Notes under the pieces: model-generated
Told to the model about the DNA's origin: nothing
Database searches by the model: none
What the model saw: the letters and a program-made list of their open reading frames with translations, nothing else
Position numbers and translations under genes: made by a program
Shown: piece by piece, positions 34,912 to 43,132 of the stretch
Position numbering within the stretch: the first letter of the stretch is position 1
Layout: each line of letters begins with the position of its first letter
NCBI GenBank assembly: GCA_041391765.1
Contig: JAWKNJ010000021.1
Location: 1-64,000 of the forward strand
DNA length: 64,000 nt
Reading direction: 5' to 3'
Origin: SHAN690 sp041391765
Lineage (GTDB): Bacteria; Bacteroidota; Bacteroidia; Flavobacteriales_G; Salibacteraceae

Positions 34912-37371
34912 CTACTCCTGCAAATAAACACGTCTCACCCGCTGCGAAACCTTGGTCAATATTTCATATGGGATGGTTTCAAGCATAGCTGCCATGCGTT
35001 CAATATCTCGAGCGCCATCAAAAACCACAATTTCATCGCCTTCCATTGCATTCGTATTGGTAACATCGATCATGCACATGTCCATGCAAACATTTCCGAC
35101 AATCGGGCAATCTTGTTTCTCCCACTTCAATGACCAGCGGCCTCCACTTAACCTGCGATCTAAACCATCGGCATAGCCAATAGCCACTGTAGCAATTCGC
35201 CTCGACACATGGTGCTTACCCTTTCTACTGTAACCCACCGACTCGTTTTGGGCCACATCTCTGATTTGAACAATGTATGACTTCAATGTTCCTAATGCGC
35301 TTAGATATTTGTTTTGATCGGTTCCAACGAATCCATACAAACCAATCCCAAGCCTTACCATTTCGAATTGGTACTCCGGAAACCGCAACGCTCCACTGGA
35401 ATTGAGCACGTGTCGATCAGGTTTGTATCCAATAGCCGACTCAATTTCCGCAACCATTTCAAGGAATTGTTCCACTTGTTGTCGACTAAAATGATCTTCC
35501 AAATGATCCTCGGCAGAACTTAGGTGCGTGAAAACACTGGCAACTTTGATGAATCGGTTGTTTCTTAGCAACCATGATATTTCAGCTATATCTGCCCTCT
35601 CGAATCCCAATCGGTGCATTCCAGAATCGATCTTTAAGTGAATATTGATTTCCTCAAAGAGATGCCGCATTGATACTGCAGACTCTATGAATTCCTTCAA
35701 ACTTCGAACAGAATAAATCTCTGGCTCAAGGTTGTTTCTAATGATCGCATCGAAAGTGCTCTTCGTAGGACTCATCACCAGTATAGGCAGGTAGATTCCT
35801 TTTTTCCGCAGCTCAACCCCTTCGTCTGCATAGGCCACCGCAAGGTAATCGGTCTTTTGACTTTGCAGATAGGATGCAATTTCAAATCCCCCGCTACCGT
35901 ATCCAAAGGCCTTGACCATGACCATGGTTTTCACACCAGCTGAGAGCTTCGATCGGAAGAAGTTTAGGTTGTGTCCCAGCTTCTGAAGGTCAATCTCCAA
36001 CGTGGTTTCATGCTGCTGTGCCTGAAGCCGCTTCACCAATTGCTCGAGCTTGAACTTCCTCGCACCCTTTATTAAAATGGACTTATTTTTCAATGATCCT
36101 GTGTCAAGCTGCTTCCAATATTCATTTGCATCAGAAAAGTGAGATACACTCAAATCCACGAAACAAGATGCAAATCGTTCCGTTTCGGGTCCGATTGTCA
36201 CAAGATTGGCTACTTCTGCTTCCTTCAATAAAACGCCAACTCTCGCATATAAGTCTTTCGAACCACTTTTGTCTCCAAGGTCTGTGAGGATAACCATTTT
36301 TTCTCTGTTTCCCTGAGCGCGCAAGTGTTCCAGAGCAGCTCTAAGCGATTCGAGATCTGAGTTATAACTGTCGTCTATCAATATGCTCCCCTCAATTCCC
36401 TGCTTCACCTCCATCCGCATTGCAACGGGGCTCAAGGCTTCGAATCTTTCTAAGGTCTCTTCATCCGTCACACCCAGCAGAATCAAAGTACACAGGCAAT
36501 TGATAGCATTTTCGACTGATGCCCTATCCGTAAATGAAATGCGAACAACGAACTCCTCATCATCCTTCAATGCGGTGATGCGACTTAAGTTTTCTCCCAA
36601 AGTTTCTACCTTAAATTGAACAACGGCACGGTTCCCCTTTGCAGACCAGCTAAACAATTTTTCACTCAACCCTGCTGGCAGCCAATCAAACCATCGGTGA
36701 TCAACAGAACAAACAACTTGTTCGGCATGATCGAACAATTGAATTTTCTCCAACAGCTTCTGTTTATCGGATTCAAAGTGCGCAGCATGTGCATCACCAA
36801 GGTTGGTGAAAACACCGATATCGGGTTTGACCATCTGCTCCAATGCTCGCATTTCATTTGGTTGAGAAATTCCAGCTTCAAAAACTGCCAGCGTGTGTTT
36901 TAACTCCAGTTTACAAACGGATAGCGCCACTCCGATTTGAGAATTGAAGCTTTTCGGGCTGCGACAAACCTGGTGCTTCCCCTCCAACAGAATGTTCAAC
37001 CACTCTTTGACAATGGTTTTACCATTACTTCCGGTGATACCAACTACTCTTGTTCGAAAATTGTCGCGATGCTCAATCGCAATGCTTTGCAGTGCTGAAA
37101 TAACATCCTTAACCAGTATGAAATTTGCGGTGTCTTTATATTGTTCATTCCATTGATCATCGGACACCAAAAAGTTCCGAACCCCTTTTTCAATCAGCCC
37201 AGGAATAAAATCATGGGCATCAACTTTAGCTCCCTTGATGGCAACGAATAACCCACCGAGTCGAACGGGCTCGCGACTGTCTATCATAATGCCGCGAACC
37301 ATGGTTCCAGGAATCGCTATAGAGCGCTCTCCGCCACAAAAATCCGCTATTGTCTCGATCGTATAGTTCAT
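34912..37371 (-). CDS. MurF-Alr fusion: UDP-MurNAc-tripeptide D-Ala-D-Ala ligase / alanine racemase
   Basis: A natural fusion known in Bacteroidota, 819 residues. The MurF half (about 1-445) adds D-Ala-D-Ala to the wall precursor and carries the P-loop GITGSNGKTIVKEW, IDDSYNSDLESLRAAL and TDLGDKSGSKDL. The Alr half (about 455-819) makes D-alanine, with the PLP lysine in MVMVKAFGYGSGG, HLKIDSGMHRLGF and the second catalytic Tyr in SVGYSRKG. The fusion joins supply and use of D-alanine. The P-loop has Ile where MurF usually has Thr after GKT. The start overlaps the tdk stop by four bases. Confidence 0.94.
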   Translation of the reverse strand: MNYTIETIADFCGGERSIAIPGTMVRGIMIDSREPVRLGGLFVAIKGAKVDAHDFIPGLIEKGVRNFLVSDDQWNEQYKDTANFILVKDVISALQSIAIEHRDNFRTRVVGITGSNGKTIVKEWLNILLEGKHQVCRSPKSFNSQIGVALSVCKLELKHTLAVFEAGISQPNEMRALEQMVKPDIGVFTNLGDAHAAHFESDKQKLLEKIQLFDHAEQVVCSVDHRWFDWLPAGLSEKLFSWSAKGNRAVVQFKVETLGENLSRITALKDDEEFVVRISFTDRASVENAINCLCTLILLGVTDEETLERFEALSPVAMRMEVKQGIEGSILIDDSYNSDLESLRAALEHLRAQGNREKMVILTDLGDKSGSKDLYARVGVLLKEAEVANLVTIGPETERFASCFVDLSVSHFSDANEYWKQLDTGSLKNKSILIKGARKFKLEQLVKRLQAQQHETTLEIDLQKLGHNLNFFRSKLSAGVKTMVMVKAFGYGSGGFEIASYLQSQKTDYLAVAYADEGVELRKKGIYLPILVMSPTKSTFDAIIRNNLEPEIYSVRSLKEFIESAVSMRHLFEEINIHLKIDSGMHRLGFERADIAEISWLLRNNRFIKVASVFTHLSSAEDHLEDHFSRQQVEQFLEMVAEIESAIGYKPDRHVLNSSGALRFPEYQFEMVRLGIGLYGFVGTDQNKYLSALGTLKSYIVQIRDVAQNESVGYSRKGKHHVSRRIATVAIGYADGLDRRLSGGRWSLKWEKQDCPIVGNVCMDMCMIDVTNTNAMEGDEIVVFDGARDIERMAAMLETIPYEILTKVSQRVRRVYLQE

Positions 37372-37955
37372 CGTTTTCTAAGCTCATTGCTCTTGCCAAA
37401 ACATGCCCTGCACAATGGTTCATATTCATGTTTTTCTCCCAACTCAATCAGTTTTTCACTTGCAATAACACGGTGGCTATGATTTGCTAAAGAACCACAT
37501 TTCATGCAAATCGCATGAACCTTGGTGACATACTCAGCCACTGCCATCAATGCCGGAACCGGACCAAAAGGCCTGCCTTTAAAATCCATGTCCAAGCCTG
37601 CCACCACAACTCTCTTACCACTTGCTGCCAGTTGGTTACAGACGTTCACCAGCTCCATGTCAAAGAACTGAGCCTCGTCAATTCCCACTACCTGTGCCTG
37701 ATCTGCCAATATCAAAATGTTGCCCGAAGAGCGCACGGGAGTGGAACGAATACTATTCGAGTCGTGCGAAACCACTTCCTCCTCATCGTAACGCGTGTCA
37801 ATATCCGGCTTGAATATCTCCACTTGCTGATTCGCAAATTCAGCCCGCTTTAGCCTGCGTATCAATTCTTCCGTTTTGCCGGAAAACATTGATCCACAAA
37901 TCACTTCAATCCAACCATAACGGTGCTTCTTGCTGCCGGTATATTCTAAAAACAA
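37368..37955 (-). CDS. tdk: Thymidine kinase
   Basis: Cytoplasmic salvage enzyme that phosphorylates thymidine. The 195-residue type II kinase has the P-loop CGSMFSGKTEELIRR, Walker B-like VVGIDEAQFFD and the lasso region with zinc cysteines (ICMKCGS, PLCRACF). It is first in the minus-strand run tdk, murF-alr, GT2, GT4, all with overlaps or a one-base gap. Upstream, TACATTTC on the minus strand resembles the promoter box with one mismatch. Confidence 0.95.
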   Translation of the reverse strand: MFLEYTGSKKHRYGWIEVICGSMFSGKTEELIRRLKRAEFANQQVEIFKPDIDTRYDEEEVVSHDSNSIRSTPVRSSGNILILADQAQVVGIDEAQFFDMELVNVCNQLAASGKRVVVAGLDMDFKGRPFGPVPALMAVAEYVTKVHAICMKCGSLANHSHRVIASEKLIELGEKHEYEPLCRACFGKSNELRKR

Positions 37956-38082
37956 CCTCTGATCTGAATTTGGCGAAATGTACGAATCTAAGACGGTGGT
38001 GATTGTTCGTTAAGTGTTGTAAAAAATCTCGCCATGGAATCAACATTTATCATCTTTGACAACCTTCAAGTATTGCTGCAAA

Positions 38083-38760
38083 ATGAATGAGCTAAGAGAT
38101 CAGATTGAAATCCTTTCGCGCCAAATCGATGAAAAAGCATCGGAAATCGATGCTCTGAAGCGAGAACTGCACTTACTAAAAGTGAAATTCAACGATTTGG
38201 TTGATCAGCAGCAACGCGAGCAGAGATTGAAGGAAGAAAAACTAGTAGCCGAGCAAAAAGCACTGGATGACGCTCGCTCAGCTAAGGAGCGCAGGGCGGC
38301 AGAAGAGTTGGAAAAACAACAAGAGCCAGCACAGGAAGAACCTGTGGTCAATGAAGCTCCGTACAACGATGAACCTGAAGTTGAGCACATTGGTGAGTCA
38401 GAACATCAGGCTATAATGCGTACAATTGAAGAGCTTTCCAAGTCGTTTGGAAGCAACGCCAGAACAAGTACTGCAGAAACATTCGAAGCCCGACCCACGC
38501 TCAGCGACAAAGTTTCGAGGCTCAGATTGAACGACATCCGCAGAGGGCTTGGAATCAATGAGCGTTTTCTTTACGCAAACGAATTGTTTGGAGGCGACAT
38601 GGAAGCATTTTCCAGAGCCATCGAAGAACTGAATCACGTAGAGTCTGAGACTGCGGCCGAGCGTTTGATCAATGAGAACATTGCTTCGAAATATCGTTGG
38701 GATCAAGAGAATGAAACTGTAATTGCTTTCAAGTCGCTGGTTTCACGCAGATTTGCATGA
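38083..38760 (+). CDS. Coiled-coil protein with conserved-looking C-terminal domain, 225 aa
   Basis: Not a named family that I can assign. From the ATG at 38083 the first 75 residues form a coiled coil (heptads in LRDQIEILSRQIDEKASEIDAL), followed by an acidic, Glu/Pro-rich linker (about 75-130). The last 80 residues form a compact helical domain (LGINERFLYANELFGGDMEAFSRAIEELN, then AERLINENIASKYRWD and FKSLVSRRF) of a kind I associate with Bacteroidota hypotheticals. There is no signal peptide. Its stop overlaps the next gene's start. Confidence 0.7.
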   Translation: MNELRDQIEILSRQIDEKASEIDALKRELHLLKVKFNDLVDQQQREQRLKEEKLVAEQKALDDARSAKERRAAEELEKQQEPAQEEPVVNEAPYNDEPEVEHIGESEHQAIMRTIEELSKSFGSNARTSTAETFEARPTLSDKVSRLRLNDIRRGLGINERFLYANELFGGDMEAFSRAIEELNHVESETAAERLINENIASKYRWDQENETVIAFKSLVSRRFA

Positions 38761-40025
38761 TGCGACACAACCCTGCTCTGCTTGTTTTAACCACTACACT
38801 TTTCATACAGACGTCTATTGCACAGGATGTCAACTACGTTAAATCCATTATTGATTCGCTATGTGCACCTCGCTATGACGGGCGCGGATACGTGAATGAC
38901 GGAGATGCCAAAGCTGCCAAGTTCATCCAACGTCAGGTGAAACTTTTGGATCCGAGCATTAAAGTCGTTATGCAGGAATTCGAGCTGGGGGTAAACACAT
39001 TTCCCGGACAATTCTGGTTGAGCACAAACGGAGTGGCAAGACTAGCAGGAGAAGAATTCATCATCGATCCTAAATCTGGAGGACTAAGGGGCGACTTTGA
39101 AGCGGTAACGTTTAAGTCACGATGGGCGAAGAATCAGGAGAGCTTATTCAGCAAAGTAGCAAACGGAAAATTTGAAGGTAAACTTGTGGCCTTTGATGCC
39201 CAAACTGAGAATACCGATTACAAGACCCTGATTGAAAACGTTCACAAAAATCCACTGAAAGCAGCGGGCTACATTATTGTAACTTCAGACAAACTCACTT
39301 GGAGCGTAAGTCGGTCCATGCTGGACTTTCCGGTCATATTAATGCACCAAGTGGGCAAGTCTAAAAAAATTAAAAATGTTTCCATCGATATCGAACAGGA
39401 GTTTCAGAGCGAGCACAAATCCACGAACGTAATTGCTACCCTTCCGGGCACTGGTGACCACAAAAGCAAACTTGTATTCACTGCACATTTGGATCATCTG
39501 GGAAGAATGGGTGCCGAAACGTATATACCAGGAGCAAACGACAACGCCAGCGGATCGGCCATGCTGTTGGACTTGATGAGACGCTACATGCAACAACCGC
39601 ACAAAGAAGACATAGTCTTTATTTGGTTTGAGGGTGAAGAAGCGGGCTTGGTAGGTTCTCGTCACTATGTGGAAAATCCAACCTTTCCTTTTGATCAAAT
39701 TAAGTTCCTCATGAATCTGGATTTGATGGGAGATGCTAAAACAGGAATCACTGTGGTTAATGGGAAAGTATATGAAGAGCAATTTGCCAAACTGAGCTCA
39801 CTCAACATGGAGCTAGGATTTGTTGAGAATGTCAACGCAAGAGGACCTGCTGCAAACAGTGATCACTATCCGTTTTATGAGAAGGGGGTTCCGTGTTTCT
39901 TTATTTATACGACAGGCGACTACACCCACTACCACGATATAAACGACAAGCCTGAAAATCTACCCATGACCAATTATGCACCGGTCTTTGAGCTGATCAT
40001 TCAGTTTATGAATGAAGGCATTTAA
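38757..40025 (+). CDS. M28 family zinc aminopeptidase, secreted
   Basis: A 422-residue exported metallopeptidase. The N-terminal signal (ALLVLTTTLFIQTSIAQ) leads to a protease-associated-like region and then the M28 core. Zinc ligands are visible in TAHLDHLG (His), GANDNASG (bridging Asp), the catalytic pair in EGEEAGLVGSRHY, MNLDLMGD (Asp) and SDHYPF (His). It should release N-terminal amino acids from peptides in the periplasm or outside. There are two adjacent ATGs at 38757 and 38760. It abuts the convergent anti-sigma gene with no gap. Confidence 0.92.
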   Translation: MMRHNPALLVLTTTLFIQTSIAQDVNYVKSIIDSLCAPRYDGRGYVNDGDAKAAKFIQRQVKLLDPSIKVVMQEFELGVNTFPGQFWLSTNGVARLAGEEFIIDPKSGGLRGDFEAVTFKSRWAKNQESLFSKVANGKFEGKLVAFDAQTENTDYKTLIENVHKNPLKAAGYIIVTSDKLTWSVSRSMLDFPVILMHQVGKSKKIKNVSIDIEQEFQSEHKSTNVIATLPGTGDHKSKLVFTAHLDHLGRMGAETYIPGANDNASGSAMLLDLMRRYMQQPHKEDIVFIWFEGEEAGLVGSRHYVENPTFPFDQIKFLMNLDLMGDAKTGITVVNGKVYEEQFAKLSSLNMELGFVENVNARGPAANSDHYPFYEKGVPCFFIYTTGDYTHYHDINDKPENLPMTNYAPVFELIIQFMNEGI

Positions 40026-40967
40026 CTACTGGGTTATCACCATAATAGAACCCTTGGCGTTCTTTCCGGAGTAATGAACTCCGTTGACATCCAAAGCATC
40101 TATCTGATAGAAGCACATGGTGCGATTTGGGAGAGGCTCGCCCCTTAAATCTGTTCCATACCAGGTGAAATTTGGATCACTGGATTCGAACACCAATTGT
40201 TTGCTTCTAGTCCAAATGCGAATGTGGAATTCGCTCACATCGGTTGCGCCATTGACACTGAAATAATCATTGTTGTTATCACCATTAGGCGTCACCCATT
40301 CCTGTGCTGCATGAGGGAAATAAGCAATACACTGCTTTTCTTCCTCCTTCTCAGGCTCTGCCGGAGGAGCGGGCATTGGCACTTTTGCCTGAGCAACTTT
40401 TTCTGTCTCGTTATCTTTTGCTTCAGGAGTTTCTTGGCCAAGAGCTGATTCACTCTTTCCAGCAGGGCTCTGCTCAAGAGCCTTTGGCTGCGGATTATAG
40501 GCGACTTCGCCTGATCGATTTTCGGCAACTTCGTTGTGCTCAACTACCTGCTCAACCTTTCGAGGTTTTTCGCTACGAACCTCCGAAGAATTTTGGACGA
40601 CCACATCATCCTCAGTCGATAATGGCGCTTCCATCGTCTCCTTCTCCACAGCGGAATATTCAGCCGCGGTTTCATTGTGATCAACGACAGGTTCATTCAC
40701 CTCAATGATGCGCTCGACTTCCACAACTTCATCTTGGTTGAATTGCTTCACCTCGTTCACGGTGCCTAATGCTACTACGGAAGTTATTCCCACCACAGCA
40801 GCTGCCTTAGCGAGAAAGGTGCCCGAACTGACCGCGGAACCGGCCGCAGTTGATTGAGCAGCTAACGATGATTGAATGCCTGTCCAAACATTTGAACTGA
40901 CTTCCATCTCATGGTTGGCAAATGCCTCCTTGAAAATGTCTTCTATATGATTCTGATTATTTTCCAT
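40026..40967 (-). CDS. Membrane anti-sigma-like protein with gliding-motility C-terminal domain
   Basis: A 313-residue protein in three parts. An N-terminal cytoplasmic segment of about 45 residues (IEDIFKEAFANHEMEVSSNVW) is of the kind found in proteins paired with ECF sigma factors. One membrane span follows (about 50-66), then a long acidic low-complexity linker (about 70-215). The C-terminal 95 residues (EWVTPNGDNNNDYFSVNG, FHIRIWTRSKQLVFES, GTDLRGEPLPNRTMCFYQID) match the gliding motility-associated/T9SS type B domain pattern. The sigma gene directly upstream overlaps by one base, so it is predicted to be the cognate anti-sigma. A surface or periplasmic sensing role for the C-terminal domain is inference. 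Confidence 0.8.
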   Translation of the reverse strand: MENNQNHIEDIFKEAFANHEMEVSSNVWTGIQSSLAAQSTAAGSAVSSGTFLAKAAAVVGITSVVALGTVNEVKQFNQDEVVEVERIIEVNEPVVDHNETAAEYSAVEKETMEAPLSTEDDVVVQNSSEVRSEKPRKVEQVVEHNEVAENRSGEVAYNPQPKALEQSPAGKSESALGQETPEAKDNETEKVAQAKVPMPAPPAEPEKEEEKQCIAYFPHAAQEWVTPNGDNNNDYFSVNGATDVSEFHIRIWTRSKQLVFESSDPNFTWYGTDLRGEPLPNRTMCFYQIDALDVNGVHYSGKNAKGSIMVITQ

Positions 40968-41500
40968 CAGATATTTTCTCTTTCTCCAATTATGTTCATC
41001 AAGTATGTTCTTGCCTTGCGAAACTGTGTTTTCGATGTACTCTCAGTAACTCCCAACTCATTCGCAATTTCCTGATGAGAGTAGCCTTCAATGGCATACA
41101 TGTTAAACACCGTTCTATAACCAGGAGGCATTTCATGAATGATCTGCATCAACTCTTCCACTCTCATCTTGCCCATCACTTTTTCGTCCTCACCAGCTAA
41201 AAACTCCGCTTCGCTGATGTCTGTATCCAAGTGCATGTTTCGCTTTCTTCTAAGGTGGTCGAGCGAGGTATTCACCATCGTTCTTCTAATCCAGCCTTCG
41301 AAGCTTCCCTCGCGTTTAAATGTTTTCAGATGACCGAAAACCTTTACAAACCCGTCTTGCAAAACATCCTCTGCCTGCTCGCGATCAGCAACGTATCGCA
41401 TGCACACAGACATCATTTTACGGCCATACTTGTCAAACAACGCTCTTTGCGCCCGCTGATCCCCAATCAAACACTTGTCAATCAGTTCATCATCAGTCAT
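40967..41500 (-). CDS. ECF-type RNA polymerase sigma factor
   Basis: A 177-residue sigma-70 family protein with regions 2 and 4 only. Region 2 holds LFDKYGRKMMSVCMRYVADREQAEDVLQDGFVKVF and region 4 holds MPPGYRTVFNMYAIEGYSHQEIANELGVTESTSKTQFRKAR, a helix-turn-helix for -35 recognition. The ATG at 41500 is preferred to a TTG three codons upstream. The stop overlaps the anti-sigma ATG by one base, so their ratio is probably held by coupled translation. The signal and regulon cannot be told from the window. Confidence 0.94.
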   Translation of the reverse strand: MTDDELIDKCLIGDQRAQRALFDKYGRKMMSVCMRYVADREQAEDVLQDGFVKVFGHLKTFKREGSFEGWIRRTMVNTSLDHLRRKRNMHLDTDISEAEFLAGEDEKVMGKMRVEELMQIIHEMPPGYRTVFNMYAIEGYSHQEIANELGVTESTSKTQFRKARTYLMNIIGERENI

Positions 41501-41618
41501 TGGGTACAAAACTCGGATATAGATGCAAATTGGAACGAAATAGTTGTCCCTGCATCAACATTTCGTTTTTCATTCGAAAGCTTAACAGTCCCCTAACTGA
41601 CGAATTGATTGATTACTA

Positions 41619-41626
41619 AACATTTG
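41619..41626 (+). promoter_or_regulatory. TAnnTTTG-like box of the lipoprotein gene
   Basis: AACATTTG differs from TAnnTTTG at the first base and ends six bases before the ATG at 41633. Confidence 0.35.
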
Positions 41627-41632
41627 TAACAG

Positions 41633-42100
41633 ATGCGATTCCAACAGTCTTTCAATCTCACAAGCACATTATTTGTTTGCCTATCGTGCTTTGGGTGTAC
41701 CATTGAAGGCCCATTCTATGGAGGCTCTCATGCGATAAAAAATGGAACGGGGCAATTAATCCGAGTCAGCTTTTATGACAATGGGATTATTGCCGAAAAG
41801 GGAACTATTGAAAGTTCGAAAACATGGGAACGATTCAGCACATTTGACGGCAACATGGAGAGTCCAACATTCAACCAAGTTGGCCCAGTATTTTATGACT
41901 CCATCCTTCTTCAAGATGAAAACGACTCTGTGCTTAATGTGTACAGACGATACGGAGTTCCAGATCACCATGTGCATCATGATATTTATTCAGAAGAGTC
42001 CCACATTCTGAAAGAAACAGAACCGAAAAGAGGATCAGGAACCTATGGTGGTTGGTTCCAGTATATATTCGAGTTTACCACAGCCGACATCGGAAATTGA
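41633..42100 (+). CDS. Small putative lipoprotein, 155 aa
   Basis: I do not recognise the family. The N terminus has a hydrophobic stretch (STLFVCLSCFGC) whose last cysteine (about residue 22) fits a lipobox. The mature part is about 133 residues, beta-rich and polar, with aromatic and His-rich sections (GVPDHHVHHDIY). It is divergent from the ECF sigma gene with a 132-base gap, so it could belong to the sigma regulon, but no repeated sigma site could be confirmed by eye. The promoter-like box next to the start supports expression. Confidence 0.65.
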   Translation: MRFQQSFNLTSTLFVCLSCFGCTIEGPFYGGSHAIKNGTGQLIRVSFYDNGIIAEKGTIESSKTWERFSTFDGNMESPTFNQVGPVFYDSILLQDENDSVLNVYRRYGVPDHHVHHDIYSEESHILKETEPKRGSGTYGGWFQYIFEFTTADIGN

Positions 42101-42121
42101 TATTCTCTTCGCCTAAGGGAT

Positions 42122-42129
42122 TAACTTCG
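42122..42129 (+). promoter_or_regulatory. TAnnTTTG-like box of the epimerase-like gene
   Basis: TAACTTCG has one mismatch to TAnnTTTG and ends seven bases before the ATG at 42137. Confidence 0.35.
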
Positions 42130-42136
42130 CCAACGG

Positions 42137-42718
42137 ATGAAAATCTCAGCCAGCGTTTATTCGAGCAAAGAAGAAGACTTGCAGTCGCTGGTCCAACATC
42201 TAGACCAACACGGCATTGACTTTCTGCATATCGACTGCAACGACAATCCTGCTGTATTTGAAGACATCAGGCACATACGTGAAGTTAGTAATACACCTAT
42301 CGACCTTCATCTGATTACCGCTAATCCGGAACCATACTTTGATCAAATTAATGCGCTGAACATTGAATTGGTCACACTGCAGTACGAGGATTTGAATGGC
42401 TATCAATACTCCGGAGGATTGAAAAGCAAAATGGGTTTGTCAGTGATTTCGCCAACGGACATCAATGTTTTCGATCCTGAATATTACGATTTCATTTTGC
42501 TCATGGCCACCATTCCCGGTCAAAGCGGAGGCAAATTCGACAAGGTGAACTTTCGAAAAATCAGGAAATTCAAAAATGCCTTTCCGGGAAAGCAAATCCA
42601 TGTAGATGGCGGGGTGAATGCCGAGGTGAGTTTCGTGTTGCGGAATATGGGCGTGACATCGTCCGTTGTTGGATCATACCTTTTTAAAGATCAACCTGTT
42701 GAGCTGCGCTTCACCTGA
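42137..42718 (+). CDS. Ribulose-phosphate 3-epimerase-like TIM-barrel protein
   Basis: A 193-residue beta/alpha barrel, somewhat shorter than typical Rpe (about 215-225). The strand motifs fit the family: MKISASVYSS, FLHIDCND with the first metal/acid residues, PIDLHLITANPE, LLMATIPGQSGGKFD (the M.v.PG.gGq.f motif) and IHVDGGVNAE with the second catalytic Asp. It may not be the housekeeping Rpe: the active site is divergent and it sits beside 3-deoxy-sugar genes, so a related sugar-phosphate substrate is possible. Confidence 0.75.
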   Translation: MKISASVYSSKEEDLQSLVQHLDQHGIDFLHIDCNDNPAVFEDIRHIREVSNTPIDLHLITANPEPYFDQINALNIELVTLQYEDLNGYQYSGGLKSKMGLSVISPTDINVFDPEYYDFILLMATIPGQSGGKFDKVNFRKIRKFKNAFPGKQIHVDGGVNAEVSFVLRNMGVTSSVVGSYLFKDQPVELRFT

Positions 42719-42744
42719 AAACACACGAAATTGAGGTCATTACT

Positions 42745-43132
42745 TGGTAGAAGATTTCATGCGAACACGTGATGAATCTCCCATACTCGTCGGAAACCAA
42801 CCAATGACTTCAAGTCCATTCTCCAAAGCATCGAAGACTGGAAAATGGGCTTCACCATGTTAGAAGATCAAAACCAAAAGCTCATCGGAATTGTGAGTAA
42901 TGCAGACTTGAGAAGAGAAATTCTCAGAACAGTTGATCAACCTGAATTGTTCAACATCGAACGAATGATCAACATGAATCCGATTTCAATTGAACCCAAT
43001 AAGACTGTGACAGAAATGCTGTCTCTTGTCAAACTATACGATTTCCCAATCAACTACCTTCCGGTTGTTGATACAGACCATCGCGTGAAAGGCGTTGTTT
43101 CCTTCCTAAACCTTGTGAAAGGCGAATTATGA
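42745..43132 (+). pseudogene. KdsD-like remnant: CBS-domain pair without SIS domain, one frameshift
   Basis: An open frame from 42845 encodes 95 residues of a CBS pair (KLIGIVSNADLRREIL, VKLYDFPINYLPVVD, VKGVVSFLNLVKGEL). Upstream, in a different frame, VEDFMRTRDESPILVGN is the expected start of this CBS module; the two halves join near 42800 only by a frame change. The module resembles the C-terminal half of arabinose-5-phosphate isomerase (KdsD/KpsF), but there is no room for the SIS catalytic domain between this and the preceding gene. I read it as a truncated remnant; a stand-alone CBS protein starting at 42845 is the alternative. Its stop overlaps the DAHP synthase start. Confidence 0.6.
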
